From Metridium senile (lineage: Eukaryota; Cnidaria; Anthozoa; Actiniaria; Metridiidae): 64,000 bases of DNA. The stretch is from NCBI GenBank assembly GCA_949775045.1, contig OX459097.1, positions 6,527,685 to 6,591,684 of the forward strand, written 5' to 3'. The translations under genes were made by a program, and so were the position numbers. Under the pieces are notes generated by a model that saw only the letters and a program-made list of their open reading frames with translations, had not been told where the DNA came from and did not search any database. Below are positions 1 through 19,300 of the stretch, piece after piece. Numbering within the stretch: position 1 is the first letter of the stretch; each line of letters starts with the position of its first letter.

Positions 1-106
1 TGAGGATGTAACAAACCCTGGCCATGACAACCTTCAGTAACTGTCTGGTAATAATAATACATACCTACCACTAGCCTATCAAAATAGCTGTATGTTATCT
101 ATAATG

Positions 107-381
107 AACAGGTTCCCATTTAAATCTGTACTTTCCCATTTAAATCTGTACTTTCCCATTTAAATCTGTACTTTCCCATTTAAATCTGTACTTTCCCATT
201 TAAATCTGTACTTATGCAAATTGTGTTGATGTGTGCTAAACACACAGATCAACCAATCAGAATATATTATTTCTGAAGTGAACTTCTCTGATTGGTTGAT
301 CTGTGTGTTTAGCACACATCAACAAAATTTGCATAAGTACAGATTTAAATGGGAAAGTACAGATTTAAATGGGAACCTGTT
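107..381. repeat. Foldback (MITE-like) element, copy 1
   Basis: The ends are AACAGGTTCCCATT and its complement, and the inside is a long near-palindrome around a roughly 30-bp loop. The left arm carries five copies of a 20-bp unit containing TTAAATCTGTACTT and the right arm only two, so one arm has expanded. It lies in an intron of the carrier gene. Two more copies are at 3615-3835 and 56504-56718. There is no coding capacity. Confidence 0.8.
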
Positions 382-419
382 GATGGATTCAGACTCAACC
401 ATTTTTTGTTAATTTATAG

Positions 420-7973
<7,554 letters not shown>

Positions 7974-8200
7974 ACAACTGATCTTATCAAATATTCCCAC
8001 TTTTATGAGTGGCTTATCGATTTGGATACTACCAATCCTTGGTTTGTGATGTCCCACATGGGGAAGCTGGATTACAAACTTGTGTATTTCCCATGGAGAA
8101 TAACGAATGAACATTTGTTGCTGTAATGCCTCTAGAGATGCAACAATTTCTTGGAAATACCGTGCGGGCTGTGTCAGGAAGAAATGATCCAATCAACTAG

Positions 8201-8206
8201 AATAAA
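8201..8206 (+). promoter_or_regulatory. Polyadenylation signal of the carrier gene
   Basis: AATAAA 228 bp after the stop codon, followed by a GT/T-rich stretch (GTGCTTTTTT). The 3' untranslated region is thus about 230-250 bases. Confidence 0.7.
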
Positions 8207-9537
8207 TCATGTGCTTTTTTGCAACTGACACGGCCAGTAAGAACGCTAGAACACGAAAAGAAATTATACAGAATTTTGAAAGTTGGTTGATTGGAAATCA
8301 ATTGTGGAATTACTTTGTTCTTTCTAGTTATTATTGACGTCTATAATGCACCTAAATTAGGAGTTAAATTTTCCGTTTAACAGAAAACAAATTGTTGGGA
8401 AGAAGAGTCACCCTACCATCCCACCCCTCCCCCTCCCCTCCCTCCACACACTCCCAGCAACCTTTGCGATTTATACACCTTTTCAAAAAACCGAAGCTAA
8501 AGTTATAGTCAACACTTTTTTAAAAGGCTGCAAAGTATGACGGTATTTTATACAAATGATTTGTTTTATGTGTTTATGACTATATTATCATGGCAAGCTG
8601 CTGCAGTGGTAGGTGTTGAAAGGAATATTTCGGAAAGAAATTTGTCATAATAAATTAGTTTAAATGAAAATTAAGATAAATTACCGACATCCTTTGGAGT
8701 GTTAATAATTTTTGGGGTTTTATTTCTCCTTTACTCATTGGATTTTTTCAATTTGATTATCAGCTTTTTTTATCTCAAGATATAATGTAAGCAGTTCATT
8801 GCATAATTCTTTATTGAAAATATCTAAATAACTTTGTAAAATAGGCTTGTAAAAAGTTTACCTAGATAATAGGCAGACACTTTAAAAAGGTTGTCAAAGG
8901 CGATGGGTTATTGTAAGACAGGAAGGAATTATGGACATGCTAAGATAATTCGACCTTTTTCTAAAAGCTATACCAAAAGTGTTACTTCATTTCAAGAGAA
9001 GAGAGATAGGAATGCTCGGTAATGACTGTAAGCAACTTCATTCTTCTTCTTTGTTTCTTTTTTCATAATTCCTTTTTGTCTTGGAATGACCTATAATTTT
9101 AGACATTCTTTTTTATTGCCCAAAATTCCTTTCTGTCTTGGAATAAGCTGCCGTTATAGACAACCTTTTTGAAACTTGTCACGGTACATATGAAATTATT
9201 GGCATTTGATTAATCCGATCGTTAGCCATATTATAATTGTCATGATCATTTTAGATGTATTGCACAAAGATTTTTTGGCAAAAATACCACGTTGGTGATG
9301 ATTTTTGTGTGCAGTAGTTATTGTATGAGCGCTGAATCGAGGCGGATATTGACGAATTTTCCATCTACCTCGACCTCTACGCTCGTCTGAAAATGTTTAT
9401 CGTTCTATGCGATGGACAAAATTCGAGATAGTCCGATTCAATTCTCAAAAGAAAAGTAGGCCATTTATCACTTTCCGTCGTGTGGTCAATCGTAACTTTT
9501 AAATACAAAGTGACTGGAAAGCGGCCCCTACCTTTTA
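8207..9537. other. Intergenic, no gene recognised
   Basis: AT-rich. It holds a C-rich run at about 8410-8450 and two loose copies of an AATTCCTTTNTGTCTTGGAAT word at about 9067-9145. No coding signal was seen on either strand. Confidence 0.6.
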
Positions 9538-9739
9538 AGGCGCTGTCACACTGCATTTTTTTTCAGCAACTTGTCTCGCAACGCTTAAAAATGTGGCATT
9601 GTATGTTGCTGAGTTCCGTTGCGAAGAGTATGACTGAAGTCTACTTCGTGCAATGCGAGACAGCCTCGTTACACTGCAACGTTGAGTTGCAACGGCTTGG
9701 CAAGACAAGCTTCTAAACCAATTTAGTGTAACCGCGCCT
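9538..9739. mobile_element. Candidate MITE with AGGCGC ends
   Basis: The left end is AGGCGCTGTCACACT and the right end is AGTGTAACCGCGCCT, imperfect inverted repeats flanked on both sides by TTA. Length is 202 bp with no coding capacity. Confidence 0.5.
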
Positions 9740-9756
9740 TTACGTTAATATTCACT

Positions 9757-9900
9757 GAAACGAGTTGAAGGTGGATGAAATGTTTGTGGAAGAATTAAAA
9801 CGCGAAATAGACGCGCGAAATATATAACGTGAGAGTGGAAACACGCACATTACTCGCGCGTCTGTCTCTATACACCAATCTCCAACTCGTTTCGTCGCAG
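9757..9900. repeat. Small foldback, GAAACGAGTTG arms
   Basis: GAAACGAGTTG near 9758 is mirrored by CAACTCGTTTC near 9885, and AGACGCGCG by CGCGCGTCT inside them. It is a hairpin-forming repeat of about 145 bp. Confidence 0.55.
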
Positions 9901-10189
9901 TCTAAAGTCTAAAATGTGGATTATACTGCCAATATTTATCTCTTCGTAATTTCTTCAATTTGTTCAAATAGCTTGTATTTATACGAGATAATAATAATAT
10001 ACATTTTATTAAAAACACAATTCTGTTCTGTGGGAATATTCTTATACATACAAAAACCGCTAAATAATTTTGAACGACGCAAAACCGCTTTTGCAATAAA
10101 AAAAAAAAACCATCTTGATACCAATTTAAACAAAATACATTTTTAAAACCATCCACATTTTACGCAACTGGCACCACATTTTGCGGCTG

Positions 10190-10301
<112 letters not shown>

Positions 10302-10985
10302 GTAATAATGGAGCTAGCATAGCCTCCTAAACATCTGCGCATAAAACTAATGGGAGTACAGTTTGTTCTGTTCTTGAATAATAAGGTTAGAGTGTTCTGA
10401 TTCGTGGAATCTTGGGGACAACTAAGAGGCTGCAAAATAGCCGCTGTTCGAAGTAAAACCGATTGTTAGAAACAAGATATAAACGCAATATTTCTACAAA
10501 ATTGTGCCAACGACTTGCAAATCGATCGGTTGTGCATAATAGCGCACGATCAGAAAACTGCTATATAGTAATAAGAGGGGGAGGGTTGGAAACTGCAAAA
10601 CTGCATAAAAAAGGACAATCGCATCAAAATTTGCTAAAAACTACAACCGCAAATAGCAATGGAAAAAAAAATTGCAACAAAAATATCGCAAACCCTTACG
10701 TCCCCCTCTAAAATGCATAATCAACACATATATCAAAAGAGTCAGATGAATTTTCTTACGAACGCATGTTTGTGCTGATTGTCTCTATGAATTTGCTAAG
10801 GTTAAACTTGTTTTGGAGCATTTTTAACATCGCAGTGAGCGTACTGCAGTCATCGCGCAAACATTGGGCTTCCTATGTTAAGTTCTATGTCCCACTGACA
10901 CTGCCCATCCCGTTCCGCATCATTGCTTCGAGAAGAATAATAAAGCTTTCTAAATCTATTGCATAATCACTCAGCTTCGTTCAAG
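10302..10985. other. Upstream region of the hydrolase gene
   Basis: No gene recognised. It should contain the promoter of the gene starting at 10986. TATA-like AT stretches are common here and none stands out. Confidence 0.5.
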
Positions 10986-11738
10986 ATGGTGTACCTTTCA
11001 AGCGTTTGGAAACTGCTATCTTTGCTCTTAGATATTCAAGTCAAGATCCAAACAAGCGATGTATACAAAGAAGCAATGCAGTTTGACTCTGTGAACCCCA
11101 TAGGAGTCTGTCCTGGTTCGCTTACAGGCAGCATAGAAACGAACAAGAAATGTGTTATTGTTATTCAAGAATGGTGGGGCATGAACGAGCAGATCAAACA
11201 ACAAGCTGCCAATATATCATCGCAGGGAAAGTTCGTCACTCTTGTTCCTGATCTCTACCGTGGACGTGTTGCTACAGATGTATCAGGTGCCATGCATCTC
11301 GTAAGAGGCCTTGATTATAATGGAGCCGTCAAAGATATACAAGGAGCAGCTCGATACCTCCTCGCCCTTGGCTGCCAGAAAGTCGGAGTGACAGGATTTT
11401 GCATGGGAGGTTCGCTTTCTCTAGCTGGAGCAACATTAGTCCCTGAAATCTCAGCCGCTGCTCCGTTCTACGGTATTCCACCATCCTCTGTTAACGTATC
11501 TACTATCAAGGTACCAGTGCAGTGTCATTTTGGTATGAATGATACATCGAATACAGCCAATCCGATCAAATACAACCAGTTGAAGCAGCAACTCGATGCT
11601 GGAGGTGTTGATTACGAGTTCTACGAGTATCTTGCGGGACACGCGTTTACCAACCCGCACAGCAACAATTATAAACAAGACTTGGCCAAGCTCGCCACGG
11701 ACAGGATGATTAATTTTATGAACGCTAAACTACAGTAA
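10986..11738 (+). CDS. Dienelactone hydrolase family protein, CMBL-like
   Basis: A 250-residue alpha/beta hydrolase of the carboxymethylenebutenolidase family, probably cytosolic. The gene is intronless. ATG 10986 has a good context (AAG before, G after); an in-frame TTG at 10959 is not a believable start. Seen motifs are QEWWGMN (Glu62), GFCMGG with nucleophile Cys139, FGMND with Asp186 and AGHAF with His219. The spacing Cys-47-Asp-33-His equals that of the human CMBL triad (Cys132, Asp179, His212, from general knowledge). The overall length also matches CMBL (245). The first 30 residues include a modest hydrophobic stretch (WKLLSLLLDI) without a clear signal peptide. An AATAAA lies 9 bases after the stop. 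The natural substrate cannot be read from sequence. Confidence 0.92.
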   Translation: MVYLSSVWKLLSLLLDIQVKIQTSDVYKEAMQFDSVNPIGVCPGSLTGSIETNKKCVIVIQEWWGMNEQIKQQAANISSQGKFVTLVPDLYRGRVATDVSGAMHLVRGLDYNGAVKDIQGAARYLLALGCQKVGVTGFCMGGSLSLAGATLVPEISAAAPFYGIPPSSVNVSTIKVPVQCHFGMNDTSNTANPIKYNQLKQQLDAGGVDYEFYEYLAGHAFTNPHSNNYKQDLAKLATDRMINFMNAKLQ

Positions 11739-11746
11739 ATCTCTTC

Positions 11747-11752
11747 AATAAA
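11747..11752 (+). promoter_or_regulatory. Polyadenylation signal of the hydrolase gene
   Basis: AATAAA 8 bases after TAA 11736-11738, implying a very short 3' untranslated region. No other AATAAA lies close downstream. Confidence 0.6.
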
Positions 11753-11901
11753 GAGCTCCGGAACTTTGTATGACATTTATAAGACCCGTCTAGTTGACAT
11801 AGCGCTTAGAAGTTGTGAACATGAACAATTTGCAATGGATATATTTTATTTGTCATACTTTGATTTCAATTTTTTTTCGTATTTTGATTTGATAATATTT
11901 A

Positions 11902-12135
11902 GGGGTAGACCATTTTACTTTTGAGGGGGGGGATGGTGATTTTGTCCGTGCAGGAAATTTTTTTTAGCCCGCTGGCATGCGCACGCAATTTATTTTATAG
12001 AAAAGCAAAGATTTCAGTGGCATTCAGTGGCAATTTTGGCTTGCAGGAATTTTTTTTCGGCCCTTCGGGCCATGCAGGAATTTTTTTTTCAAAATCATCC
12101 ACCCCCACCCCCTCAAAAGTTAAATGGTCCACCCC
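11902..12135. mobile_element. PIF/Harbinger-like MITE
   Basis: Ends GGGGTAGACCATTT and AAATGGTCCACCCC are inverted repeats continuing into ACTTTTGAGGG / CCCTCAAAAGT. TTA occurs on both sides (11899-11901 and 12136-12138), the target duplication typical of Harbinger elements. The interior is a duplicated GCAGGAATTTTTTT motif and encodes nothing. Confidence 0.7.
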
Positions 12136-12710
12136 TTACCTAAGTTAGGAAACTAGTGAACCATGTCAATATGTGTCAAGAGTCCAATAATTAACATAAG
12201 TTTCTCGTAGTATTTTTTTAGTTAACAATAGGTCGTTCATCCCATTATTTAGAATAAGTCAAAATATTTAGTAACAATAGGTCTTTCAGTTCATTAATCA
12301 ACATAAGTTAAATTCTAGTCGATCTATTATCTATATACAATGAGGTTACATCACCGTTATGATAATTTTGAAGAATTTATCAAGAATATATATCCTTAGT
12401 TTTCACATATATTAATAATAGATAAATAAGTATCAAGTACATAATCCTTTGGCTCCCTTTAACTTAGTATAGTCATTAGGCGTTTAATTTATAATAAATA
12501 TTTGTTGTATGTTGTTATACGTTGTTGTATTCAGTGAGCTCGTATTCCTGGGGAATGCTGCACTTGGGGGTTTTGGGAGGGGTTCATTGACTGACCCACC
12601 GTGCTCCGTCACAATATGCTGATGTACATTTATGCAGATATGTACGCAAACCTCAAAATATGTTTTTATTGTATAATGATCATACCGATTCCTACTCCCT
12701 TGTTAAATAG
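12136..12710. other. Intergenic, no gene recognised
   Basis: AT-rich sequence with loosely repeated AACAATAGGTC words at about 12225-12285. No coding signal. Confidence 0.5.
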
Positions 12711-13103
12711 CATGGCACCACAGGTAGCCCAAGCTATGCATTTGTATGTTTTTTTAAAGTCTTTCCCTCTCTTTTCTCCCGAAACCGCAGACCGCCGGCA
12801 ACGCAGGCTACAATATAACGAAATATGTAAAATGCAATCAAAATAAACATTTCTACCTGTGTGTTGTGTTTACATTCCTGTGACGTTTCAGGCCATTTGC
12901 TTCAATATGAGTAGGACGCTGGGAAACAACAGCCATAAATCACTCAATATTGAAGCAAATGGCCTGAAACTTCACAGGAATGTAAAGAACTGAACACAAC
13001 ACACAGATAGAGATGATTATTTTTTATTGCATTTTATATATTTCGTTATATTGCTAAAAAAAACATACAAATGCATAGCTTGGGCTACCTGTGATGGTAC
13101 GAG
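12711..13103. repeat. Foldback element of about 390 bp
   Basis: The left arm (from 12714, ACCACAGGTAGCCCAAGC) and the right arm (to 13100, GCTTGGGCTACCTGTG) are inverted copies. Inner arms at 12855-12912 and 12940-13008 flank a spacer of about 28 bp. The left arm contains about 55 bp missing from the right arm. The shared peptide in reading frames at both ends is a by-product of the repeat. Confidence 0.8.
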
Positions 13104-13318
13104 TGATAGGCGCTTGATTTTACAATTGACCCATGAACTGTTGAAGTCAACGCGTGTTGGTTTCAACCCTTTTAAGGTACGATTTTCTTTGCAGCCGAGC
13201 TTATTCAACTTCAAAGAGCAACGAAACCGGGTCAGGACTTTACAAGAGATGATCTGACGGATGAAGACCTGACTTACCAATCCTCGGACAACCTCTACGA
13301 CATTGATCCACATAGCCG

Positions 13319-13515
13319 CCACAATGCAAGTGTTGCTGCGACGAGAAAATCTGACGGAGAAAGACCTGGGAGATATCGACCGATTAGAAGTAAATTAAGG
13401 GTTCTTAGATCGACTAAGACGAGCAAAAGAAGAGAAGGACAATATTAAAGTTAAAGAACTAGACAAATCATTAACGACAAATCTTGCCAGGGCGTATTCA
13501 ATAATCAATGTAGCT
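13319..13515 (+). pseudogene. Possible coding relic, unrecognised
   Basis: In one forward frame the sequence reads like a charged helical protein (MQVLLRRENLTEKDLGD, a TAA, then FLDRLRRAKEEKDNIKV). Low-complexity composition does not explain it, but the stop and missing edges make a working gene unlikely. A further short frame at 13737-13928 (RSHTVPTRKEIVKDLLAK) may belong to the same relic. No family recognised. Confidence 0.25.
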
Positions 13516-14499
13516 AGAAACGCAAATTATAATCATAAGAGTAATCATAGGAAGGCGTGCCTCGTGTAATTGCGAAGATTTTACAACGAACAAATATAAA
13601 TAACTTTGTAAACATATCCTCTGGATATATCTTTTTGTCGCTAGATTGCCAGAGAACAGTTGCATTCTGCAACAATTATTTTTAACCAAGGAAGAGGTGA
13701 CACTGATGTTTTCAAACTCACCAAGGGCCATTCCTGATGAACACATACTTCATGCACAATCGATCTCATACTGTCCCAACAAGGAAAGAAATCGTAAAAG
13801 ACCTGCTAGCCAAAGACAGCCGCAATAGAAATCAACTTCTCTGGTACGTGAGTATCAAGACGAAAAAAAAGGGAGTGAACCCCCGCTGTAGAGCATGCAG
13901 AAAGGAGCAAAAGGTGAGGGACATATAACTGTGTAGGTAGAAGGCCTTTATGTTCCTTATGAACAAAATTTTGTCACTTAAACAATGTTCTATTTTTGTC
14001 CAAGCTCAAACTGCGTAAAGAACACTCCAAGCTGGACAAATCTTAGGCCCCCTAGCAAAATAACAGCAAAGTCGTGTATAAGCGATATCGAGGCAAACAA
14101 TTTAAGAATTGCAGGGTTGCCAATCTCATTGTCTTAACTTTATCTAGGCTTTTGGTTGCATACGTTAACGTTAATGTTATTTTGATTTCACAAATATTAA
14201 GTTAGACCCAGTAACTCTTGGTGAAAAAAATCTGTAAGGCTTTGCATATTAGATATTAGTAGGTTATTTACACGGTTCACGCCTCACGATTCTAGTGTCA
14301 ATGTTACAATAATAACAAGATATGGCATTGTAAATGCAGATCTTTTGCTATGTTAATATTTTATATGATCTAAATAATTTTGTACAAGAATTGCATGTTT
14401 TCATTAACAAAGTAAGTTTTAATGGATGTTAATATTCATTTATGGATTTTCATGATAATAATAATAAAAACAAGTGCATTCAAATGAAAAAATAATAAT

Positions 14500-14655
14500 T
14501 TTTTTACCCGCGACTTTTTTCATACCAGCGACTTGTACCCGCGACTTTTATCATACCCGCGAATTTTACCCGCGAATTTTTTCATACCCGCGACTTTTAC
14601 CCGCGACAATTACCCGCGACAATTACCCGCGACCTGCGACGCGCGACAATTAGAT
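14500..14655 (+). repeat. ACCCGCGA-type tandem repeat
   Basis: The word ACCCGCGA with ATTTT or CTTTT spacers recurs about nine times. It is a short degenerate satellite. Confidence 0.8.
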
Positions 14656-14756
14656 ACTCCCTACTTTGTGCATTGCATTATATTAGTAGATATTAGTCGT
14701 CAAGTAAACCGGCGTGTTGATGTCAATATCAGCAATATTGAGTGCGAACTTCTCGC

Positions 14757-15233
14757 ATCATAGAATTTTTATATCTTAAACATCGTGCCCCCCAAAAATG
14801 TTTAAAGAAATGGACATTTCCATGTTTACTTTCCGCAAAACTGAGCTATTTGGTAGAAACTCGTTGTCTCTGGATATGATTTCAAGCAGTGTTTACAACA
14901 TGGTTTAGGACCTGTTCCACTGTGATAAATCTGACGAACTTTAACAACCTGTATTTTATAATCTAAAAGATTTATCTAGGATGTAATTATATATTTCGAT
15001 TTTATGGGAGGCATTAAGGATTTTTCCTTGAAAGCCAACTTGAATTCTTAATTCAAGAATAAAAAATAGTTCGCTAAAATTTGCAAGTTGTTTTGAGCGA
15101 AAATATGCTTAAAACCACGTACACAGAACCGCTTTGGATCACATTTGCAAAAAATAAAAATGGAAATGTTCATTTCTTTAAACATTTTTTTTGGGCACGA
15201 TGGTTAAGATATAAAAATTATAAGATGAATTGT
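14757..15233. mobile_element. Candidate non-autonomous element with about 80-bp inverted arms
   Basis: The left arm (14757-14835: TTTTTATATCTTAAACATCG, then GTGCCCCCC) is mirrored by the right arm (about 15155-15233). About 320 bp lies between. No coding capacity and no clear target duplication. Confidence 0.6.
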
Positions 15234-15833
15234 AAGGACTTCGCACGCAAAAGTGCATGCCTCGAGGTAACCAAGGCGTTTTATCCCCGGGGGGATGGTA
15301 ATGACTTATACTGTTGTGTTAACCTAATAGATTAAATTAGAACCCAAAAGTGTATTCGAAAGTTCGAAGTTCTGGTCCTTTTATCCATTTTTCTCAGACT
15401 TTGACGTGTGATATTTTTCCATCCTGAGTTAGTTCGATTGAAATAATTAACTACAGCGCACTAATAGACGGTCAACATTTGATATCTCAGTAATTCGGTT
15501 CTTGAACATAGTTGTGCAAGATGAGATTGCAATCTAAATGTTCCATGTCAGCGTAAAATTATTTCATTCGACGTGAAAAGGAATTTTAGCATCAAAACAA
15601 ACGCATGCGCATTACAATTTGCCCATGTGCTTGCATGTTATGGTTGATTAATGTTTTGAATCTGTTGAATAGTTCGGACCTCCATAGGTGTTGATATTTG
15701 AAATAACTTATGATTTCTACTTATTAAATTGTACAAAGCCCGAGCAAATACTATAGATAGATCTTTACGTGGAAAAAGGTACACCTTAATTTACAACATT
15801 AATAAATGAAGTCTTTTATTTAGCCAACTTAGA
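15234..15833. other. Intergenic, no gene recognised
   Basis: AT-rich. TTTATT at 15815-15820 is the complement of AATAAA and could be a distant polyadenylation signal for the minus-strand TPR-CHAT gene, 570 bases past its stop; this is weak. Confidence 0.4.
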
Positions 15834-16248
15834 TGCTTGTCACATGGTCTATATCTATCTGAACTATAAATATCTGCACTACCAACCCCTTACACTAATA
15901 CACAATGTTGTGTAAGATGTTTGTATAAGTTTAAATGCATGTCACATGGTCTATATCTATCTGAACTATAAATATCTGCACTACCAACTCCTTACACTAA
16001 TACACAATGTTGTGTAAGATGTTTGTATAAGTTTAAATGCATGTCACATGGTCTATATCTATCTGAACTATAAATATCTGCACTACCAACCCCTTACACT
16101 AATACACAATGTTGTGTAAGATGTTTGTATAAGTTTAAATGCATGTCACATGGTCTATATCTATCTGAACTATAAATATCTGCACTACCAACCCCATACA
16201 CTAATACGCAATGTTGGGTAAGATGTTTGTATAGCCTTATATGCATGT
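15834..16248. repeat. 102-bp tandem repeat just downstream of the TPR-CHAT gene
   Basis: Four units; CACATGGTCTATATC recurs at 15841, 15943, 16045 and 16147, with a partial fifth at 16249. Units are nearly identical. The second TPR-CHAT copy has only about one and a third diverged units in the same downstream position (59150-59300). Confidence 0.9.
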
Positions 16249-16389
16249 CACATTATTTGTAACTAGTACATATAGTCCTAGTATTAATATAACAGAAATC
16301 ATATCCCTTTGTAGTATTTTACTGGTGCTTAAGGTTTGTTTTATCTTATTATACATCAACTTATCATTTATATAACTGTATTTACAAAA

Positions 16390-19300
16390 TTAAAAAATGG
16401 TGACGTCATCTCCAAGAAGAAAGAATGGAGCCCAGTACTTTGGGTGGTTGTATCTTTTCCCATGTATCATCCTTTTCATGGATTCATTCAGGCTCACACT
16501 TGTACTTTTACCAAGCTTTAGTTGGATATAGAAATGACGCATGAAGTCAAGTGTGGCTTTGTCTTTGATGTCCCATAATGATGCTACCACAGCACGGGCT
16601 CCTGCTGCAAGAAAAGCACGAGCCATACCGACAACTCCTTCAGCACGGATTTCTCCCCGCCCACTGTGGCAGCAACTCAAGACCACAAGTTTGGCGCGAA
16701 CCCCAAGTTCTTGAACTTCCCGCATTGTCAAAATGTAGTCTAGTTCCTCTGGAATGTCTTTGGATTGTGCAGATATTCCTGGTGCTAAAGCGATTTCTCC
16801 AGTGGTATCGTCACCATGAGCTGCTATGTGAATGACAGCTGCACCTCCTAGGAGTTTTTCTTTGACTGCTTCTTTACTGGCGTCAATCCCTATAAGTGGT
16901 GAGACATCTAGAATGCCACTAAGGATGTCACTAACCAACCGAGCCTCTCTATCTGCCGCAGGTAGTCTGGTAATCTTTTTCTTTTCTCCACGAAACATGA
17001 CTTCACCGACACATGGATTACCGATTACCAAAGCGCCTTTTTTGCTGTGATAGTCGTCTGAACATTCTTTCAGAATCTTTAAAGTTGTCAAAGATGGAGC
17101 TAGTCGGATGCGCTTGGTTTCACAGAGGTAAAGCCCTTGTTGTGGGTCCCTCAAAGCTGCAAAGGGAACCCGACAGATGGGGCCATCTGGAATAATGACA
17201 ACTTCATCTTTAGTGAGGTGTTCTTGGACGGGTATTATCAGTTGTTTAAAGAGTTCCTTTAATGGTTCTTTAATGTCATTATGTTGGTCAGACTTAATCG
17301 ATGTTGATTCTGGCGGGTCTCTTGAGCTGTTCGAGTGCAAGTACTCACTGTCAATGATGTCCTGCTCTAATGTCATTCTTGAAATACTATTACTTAGCTG
17401 TGATTGATCGTCATCTCCTTCACTGTAGCCTTGTGTTCCAAGAGATCTGTCTTCTATATCAAAGTTGGCTGCCTTTTCTCTGACACCCATGGATTGATAT
17501 GCTGAGTGAGCTAGTTGCTCGATGTACTCTGTTACTTTCTTCTTAGTGATACTGTTTTGCTCCATTTCTTTCTTTGCATAGATCAATGATTGTTGATGTG
17601 AAAGAACCCACAAATGTTCACTATCGTCTATGAGAGAATAGAACAGTAGACAGCTCTCTTTTGGCAAGAGGTCAGTCAAATCACCTTCATTCAGTGGTTT
17701 TCTTGTTGACATGTTTCCGACAAATACTTGTTGTTGCTGCATGTCATACTTGCAAACCAGAGTGTCCCCAAGAGCACATGCTCGACCACGCTCACAAACT
17801 GTAAGTGCTTCTCTTGTACGGTTCGTCTCGATAAGAAGTAATGCAAGCAGTTTGTATGTTGTAGCATAAGTGTCCACAATTGATATCTTAAACTCGTGTT
17901 TCTCTCTGAGATCATCAAACAATTCTTCGTTGCACTGAAGACTCTCTCTCAGGTATTTTTCTGATGTTTTAATGTTTTGAGCATATTGTACATTGTTGTT
18001 ACCTATTTTGTGCTCTCTAGCCAATTGGTAATAGAACTGTCCGATGTCAGAACGGTTATCTGCTTCTTTTTCTTTGTTAGCAGAATCAGTATGAAACTTT
18101 AGAGCCTTTTCATAAACTTCAATAGCTTCAGACACCATGCCAAACTGTAAGTAAGTCTGCCCAAGATTAACATAACTATTTCCAATATTGTCACTATTTT
18201 TAGCCAAAAGTAAAGCTTTCTTGTGATATGTCATGGCCTTGGGTAAATTTCCGTTCTTACAGAAACATTCGCCCAACTGCTCAAAATACCTCTTGTCTCC
18301 AAGCTTGTCTCCAGATATAACGGCAAGAATAATGAATTTCCATCGACATTCGCTTGCTAAGTCAAATGTCTCCAGTTTGGAGTATACATTTGAAAGGTTT
18401 TGATAAGCAACTACTTGACGGGATATAATACCTGATTTCTGAGCTGTATCAAGGGACTGTTTATAATACTCGATAGCTTCGTGATATTTTCCAACACTCT
18501 CATAAAATGAACCGAGATTGTTGTATATAGCACAATCGGCGTTCTCACAACCCACCTCAGACATCTGTTTCATATATGTTTTGTAATATCTGATTGCGTC
18601 ATAGTGTTTACCTAAATTCATGGAAGCTGACCCTAGGTTATTATATGCTAACGCCTCTGAGTATTTGTCACTTCTTTGTGTTGCAATGGCTAACTCTTTT
18701 TTATGATAATCTAATGCTTCTTTTACTTTTCCTTTTTCTCGAAGTGCTTCGCCGATAGCTCCATACGCACTGCCTTCTAGATCTGTTTTAGGATAACCTG
18801 TTTCTTGAGCAATTGCGACACTTTCCTTAGCATATCTTATTGCCTTATCATTATCATTGTTTGTATAACAGAGAGATAAATAATAAGATGCCTGGGACTC
18901 GGCCTTTCTATCTCCTACTTGTTTAGTGTATTTAAGATATCGCTCCTGATAATCTATAGCCTCCTTTACTCTACCTAACGGTTTGAGTGCATAACCCAAT
19001 ATTGCATGTGTTGTATGTTCTTCTTTTATGCTGCCAAATGTTTTAGCAATTTCTAGAGCACACTCAGCATAATCTAAAGCCTCCCGGTATTTCATTAGTT
19101 TTAAATGTAGAATTGACAGACCAATATAGCATTGCCATTCCAGCTTCCAATCCCCAGACTGTTTAGCAATGATCAAAGATTGATCAAGATATTTTTTAGC
19201 ATCCTTATATCTGTTGAGCCAAATATAACTGTCACCAAGCACACAGCAAACTTGTCCCTCCAATTTCTTTCCCAGTTTATAGTTGACAGCGATAGACAAA

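Noticed and set aside
12601..13322. Two frames sharing the peptide QVAQAMHLYVF
   Set aside because: The shared peptide comes from the arms of the foldback at 12711-13103.
16578..17407. Forward frames opposite the TPR-CHAT gene
   Set aside because: They are shadows of the long minus-strand frame; the same shadows appear opposite the sister copy at 59592-60079.
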